From Omphiscola glabra (Eukaryota > Mollusca > Gastropoda > Lymnaeidae), in NCBI GenBank assembly GCA_964017045.1, contig OZ024811.1:16452312-16516311 (forward strand): DNA of 64,000 nucleotides, given 5' to 3'. The translations under genes and the position numbers were made by a program. The notes beneath the pieces are model-generated. The model did no database searches. It was not told where the DNA came from and worked only from the letters and a program-made list of their open reading frames with translations. Positions 60,931-64,000 of the stretch are shown here, piece after piece. Numbering within the stretch: the first letter of the stretch is position 1; each line of letters starts with the position of its first letter.

Positions 60931-61145
60931 CATTGTATTTAATTTCCACCAAAAGATCTCCAAACCTTTACCCCCATTTCAGCGCATAACCTATCATAAA
61001 GGAAAGTCAGACCGCACTGGAACCCAAATGCTGCTTCCTTGATGTACTTTCTTTCTGACATCAGCTCTTCTACAAGACGTAACCAAATAGCCTATGCTTC
61101 CTTCTCAGACAGATTAAAGTATTCTTGGCTTCGATGTACACTATT
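60931..61145 (-). pseudogene. Copy C exon 2, broken
   Basis: Aligns with gene B exon 2: SVHRSQEYFNLSEKEA, then an in-frame TAG, then LVEELMSERKYIKEAAFGFQ and CGLTFLYDRLCAEM. A one-base insertion after that shifts the frame. The donor GT is changed (aatg then ataaaa). The acceptor attgcag is still there. Clearly a pseudogene. Confidence 0.9.
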
Positions 61146-61319
61146 CTGCAATAAATGTAGTTTGCAGTGATATTTTATAATTAAAAAAAAAAAATCAGTA
61201 TGCTCAACTATATAAAATTTTTGCCAACAGGGGTAATTGCACGTCTATGGAAGTCAATGTCATACCAGTACTATTTAGAAGTCGAATTATTTATAACGCA
61301 ATATGAGTCATTGGCCTAT

Positions 61320-63675
61320 ACAAACTGGAAAGGGACATGTGGACCCCACTGTAACGCAACTTCAAACGAGAGAGGCCTGAGGCTCTTGGAATTCGCCAGC
61401 TTCAACGAACTCATATTGGCCAACACACTGGGTGCACATAAAATATCCAGGAAAACCACACGGCATAGCCCCAATGGGAAACTCCACAATCAGATTGACT
61501 ACATCATGTTGCAAACATTGTCAGGTATAGTATAAACATTGCCAAGACTTGCAGCTTCCCAGGAGCTGACATTGGAAGTGACCACGATCTAGTCATGATG
61601 ACATTTAGGCTGCACGTAAAGAGGGTAAATAAACAGGGATATACCAGAATCAAATTCGACCTTGAAAAGTTAAATGATCCTAAAGTAGCAGAAGCCCCCC
61701 ACGCAATGAAAGGTGGAAAATTTGTAGCACTTAACATTATAGATGCCGACTGTTCAGACATGGACACACTGATGTTACGGACATAGCTCATGACATCCTT
61801 GGTAAACATCGGCCAACCCAAAAACCATGTGTGACAGCTGACATCCTCGATCTGTGTGATAAACAGAGTCAGTTTAAGAAACAAAGATGGTTAATACAGA
61901 AGGGGGAAATAAATATAGAAAATTAACGAAACCATCATAAAGGGTATGAGAAGGGAAAGAAGAAATTGTTTGAAGAGCAATGCTACGACATTGAAAATTG
62001 CTTGAAGAAAAGCAATAGCAAAAAGGCATACCAGTTGGTGAAAGAACTAACCCCTGCAAGGCAAGGGCGTAGTACTACCATACAAGATAAAAACGGTAAA
62101 TGTTTGACCGAGGAAAATGATATCCTGAAAAGATGGACTGAATACTGCTGAGGGCTGTATAATGAAAATATAAAGATAGACCTAGAAATCCTTAATGTCC
62201 CACCCCAGCAACGGACAATGAAAACTTCCATATTCTCCGCGAAGAAGTAGAAGCAGCAACACATGCACTCCAAATAGGAAAGGCCGCAGGAGTGGATAAT
62301 ATCCTTGCCGAATTGGTGAAACAATGAGGAGAAGCAATGATAAATGCCCTAACCAATATTTGCAACAAAATATGGCTGACAGGGGAATGGCCCAAGTCAT
62401 GGACCCAATCGCTCATCATCACCCTCCCTAAGAAAGGTAACCTACCGCTATGCCAAAACTATTGCCCCATTAGCCTAATAAGCCATCCACGCAAGGTCAT
62501 GCTGAAGGTCATACTGAACCGACTAAGACCATATGCCAACAGAATCATTGCTGAAGAACAGGCGGGCTTCAGGCAAGGAAGTGGCACTCCTGAGCAGATC
62601 CTAAACCTACGAATACTATGTGAGAAATATGCTCAACATCAACAAAACCTATACCACGTCTTTGTTGATTTCAAGAAGGCATTCGACTGGGTTGGCATGC
62701 TGAATTATGGGCTACATTGAGGCACTACAACACAAACTTAACCAGAATGATACGCAGCTTCTATGATGAGGATCCAGTGCAATCTTCTTCAACAATAACA
62801 TCGGCGAATGGTTCAAGACCATGGTTGGACTACGACAATACTGCAAGATCTCCCCCACCCTGTTCAACATCTTCTTAGAGAGAATTATGTCAGAGGCATT
62901 GGAAACGCATCTAGGGACAGTCAGCATTTGTGGCAGAACAGTCACCAACCTACGCTTTGCTGATGACATAGACGGGCTGTCTGGAAGCGAAGACGAGATG
63001 GCATCACCAATGCAATTAAGGTCGGTTAGGAAATATTAGAGACAGTTGACAGCTGCAAGTGTCTAGGAGCAATAGTCTCGGAAGAAGGCTCCAATCCCGA
63101 ATTAATGGCTAGGATTGCGCAGACCACGACAGCACTAAAGAGGGTCAAGAAAATATGGAACGACAAAAATATAGCCCCCAGCACCAAAGTCAGGCTGATG
63201 CGCTCATTAATCCTCTCCATTTTCTTATATGCCTGTGAGTCATAGACATTAACAGAAGAACTTGAAATAAAACTAAAGGCGATGGAGATGAGATGTTTCA
63301 GAGGCATTCTTGGCATCTGCTATAGAGACCATATCACCAATGAACAAGTGAAAGAAAGGATTCGTCATACAACTGGGTAGTACGATGACCTTCTGGTGTC
63401 TGTAAAAAAGCGCAAACTTGAGTGGTATGGCCACGTGACCAGAAAACAAGGGCTTGCCAAAGAAATCATTCAGGGCACTACTAGAGGAGGGAGAAGAAGA
63501 GGAAGACGGAGAAAAAGATGGGAAGATGACATCAAAGAGTGGACGGGATTAAAACTAGGCGATGCTATGCGTAGGGCAGAAGACCGAGAGGAATGGAGAA
63601 GAATTGTTTTCATGTCATCTGTGGCGCCGCAACTGTCGAAGGACTACGGGACCTGATGATGATGATTATGATTTG
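61320..63675 (+). pseudogene. Decayed LINE: endonuclease end and reverse transcriptase
   Basis: Plus-strand non-LTR retrotransposon with many stops and shifts. In order: the end of an endonuclease (ERGLRLLEFASFNELILANT, HNQIDYIML), a spacer, RT fingers (KAAGVDNI, LPKKGNLPLCQNYCPISLIS, EEQAGFRQGSGT), VDFKKAFDWV, and the palm FADD at 62956-62967. A C-terminal part follows: LEWYGHVTRKQGLAKEIIQG, GRRRKRWEDDIKEWTG and AEDREEWRRIV. It ends in a TGATGATGA tail at about 63652-63667. It resembles proteins often labelled F52C9.6-like; clade not certain. It begins where similarity to the left duplication arm stops. Confidence 0.9.
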
Positions 63676-64000
63676 GCTAATATATGAGTTGAGCTGGGTC
63701 TGTAAAGTGGGCTCAATGAATTCCTCCCCAAAACTTTATATTTAAAGTCAAAATAAAAGAATACATTTTAGGACATATTCGAGTTTATTTATTTCAAATT
63801 TCTACAAATTATCATAAAGCGACATAAAAGAAGAAAATAAAATGGCATTTCCATAAGGTACAAAGTTGTAGATGAATTATATTTTTATTATAAGACATAC
63901 ATGACATTCTATAAACTATATTTGAGAATTATTTGATTTGATATCTGCTTTATAAAAATAAATAATACTTATTGTAACAAATGTCGAAAAAGACGCTGAT
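63676..64000. other. AT-rich DNA at window end
   Basis: No gene or element recognised in these 325 bases. Confidence 0.5.

Larger units (their letters stand above)
51690..61315. repeat. Inverted duplication, right arm (approximate ends)
   Basis: Reverse complement of 35235-43700 with later insertions: Helitron-like element 51903-53949, LINE 54527-55925, MITEs 58183-58373 and 60246-60802. The counterpart of about 37.36-40.84 kb, with exons 3 and 4 of gene B, is missing. Confidence 0.85.

Overview
The window is AT-rich animal nuclear DNA. Its genes have many short exons with GT-AG introns, most of the DNA is non-coding, and it is full of microsatellites, satellites, MITEs, hAT transposons, Helitron-like blocks and broken LINEs. 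A spiralian invertebrate, perhaps a gastropod mollusc, seems most likely from the mix of elements, but that is a guess. I see no bacterial operons, rRNA, tRNA or CRISPR.

The genic content is one small gene family. Gene A (minus strand, 9735 down past base 1, eight exons in the window) and gene B (plus strand, 25845-47286, twelve exons, 626 residues by my splicing) stand head to head, 16.1 kb apart. They share exon order, the lengths of exons 3 to 6 and intron phases. The product is an alpha-helical protein with an armadillo-like segment in exon 8, a polar linker (exons 9-11) and a C-terminal CARD (exon 12), a death-fold adaptor domain of apoptosis and innate immune signalling. I do not know a named family with this architecture, and it is the best candidate in the window for something undescribed. 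A third copy, C, is a pseudogene: its exon 2 is broken and its exon 5 is intact, both on the minus strand at 56.8-61.1 kb.

Copy C lies in the right arm (about 51.7-61.3 kb) of a large diverged inverted duplication whose left arm (about 35.2-43.7 kb) holds exons 2-5 of gene B. Comparing the arms gives empty sites for a LINE (54527-55925), a Helitron-like element (51903-53949) and a pogo/mariner-like MITE (60246-60802), all inserted after the duplication. A hAT end is present in both arms, so that element is older.

Layout: 1-9768 gene A, with satellites and a LINE piece in its introns; 9769-25818 intergenic, with MITEs, an odd GC-rich island and a Helitron-like block between two copies of a dispersed repeat; 25819-47286 gene B, with a 2.1 kb array of a 118-bp satellite in intron 1; 47287-51690 its 3' flank and a Helitron-like block containing a nested hAT; 51690-61315 the inverted arm with pseudogene C; 61320-63675 a decayed LINE; 63676-64000 nothing recognisable. 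All calls are from reading and hand translation; no database search was run.
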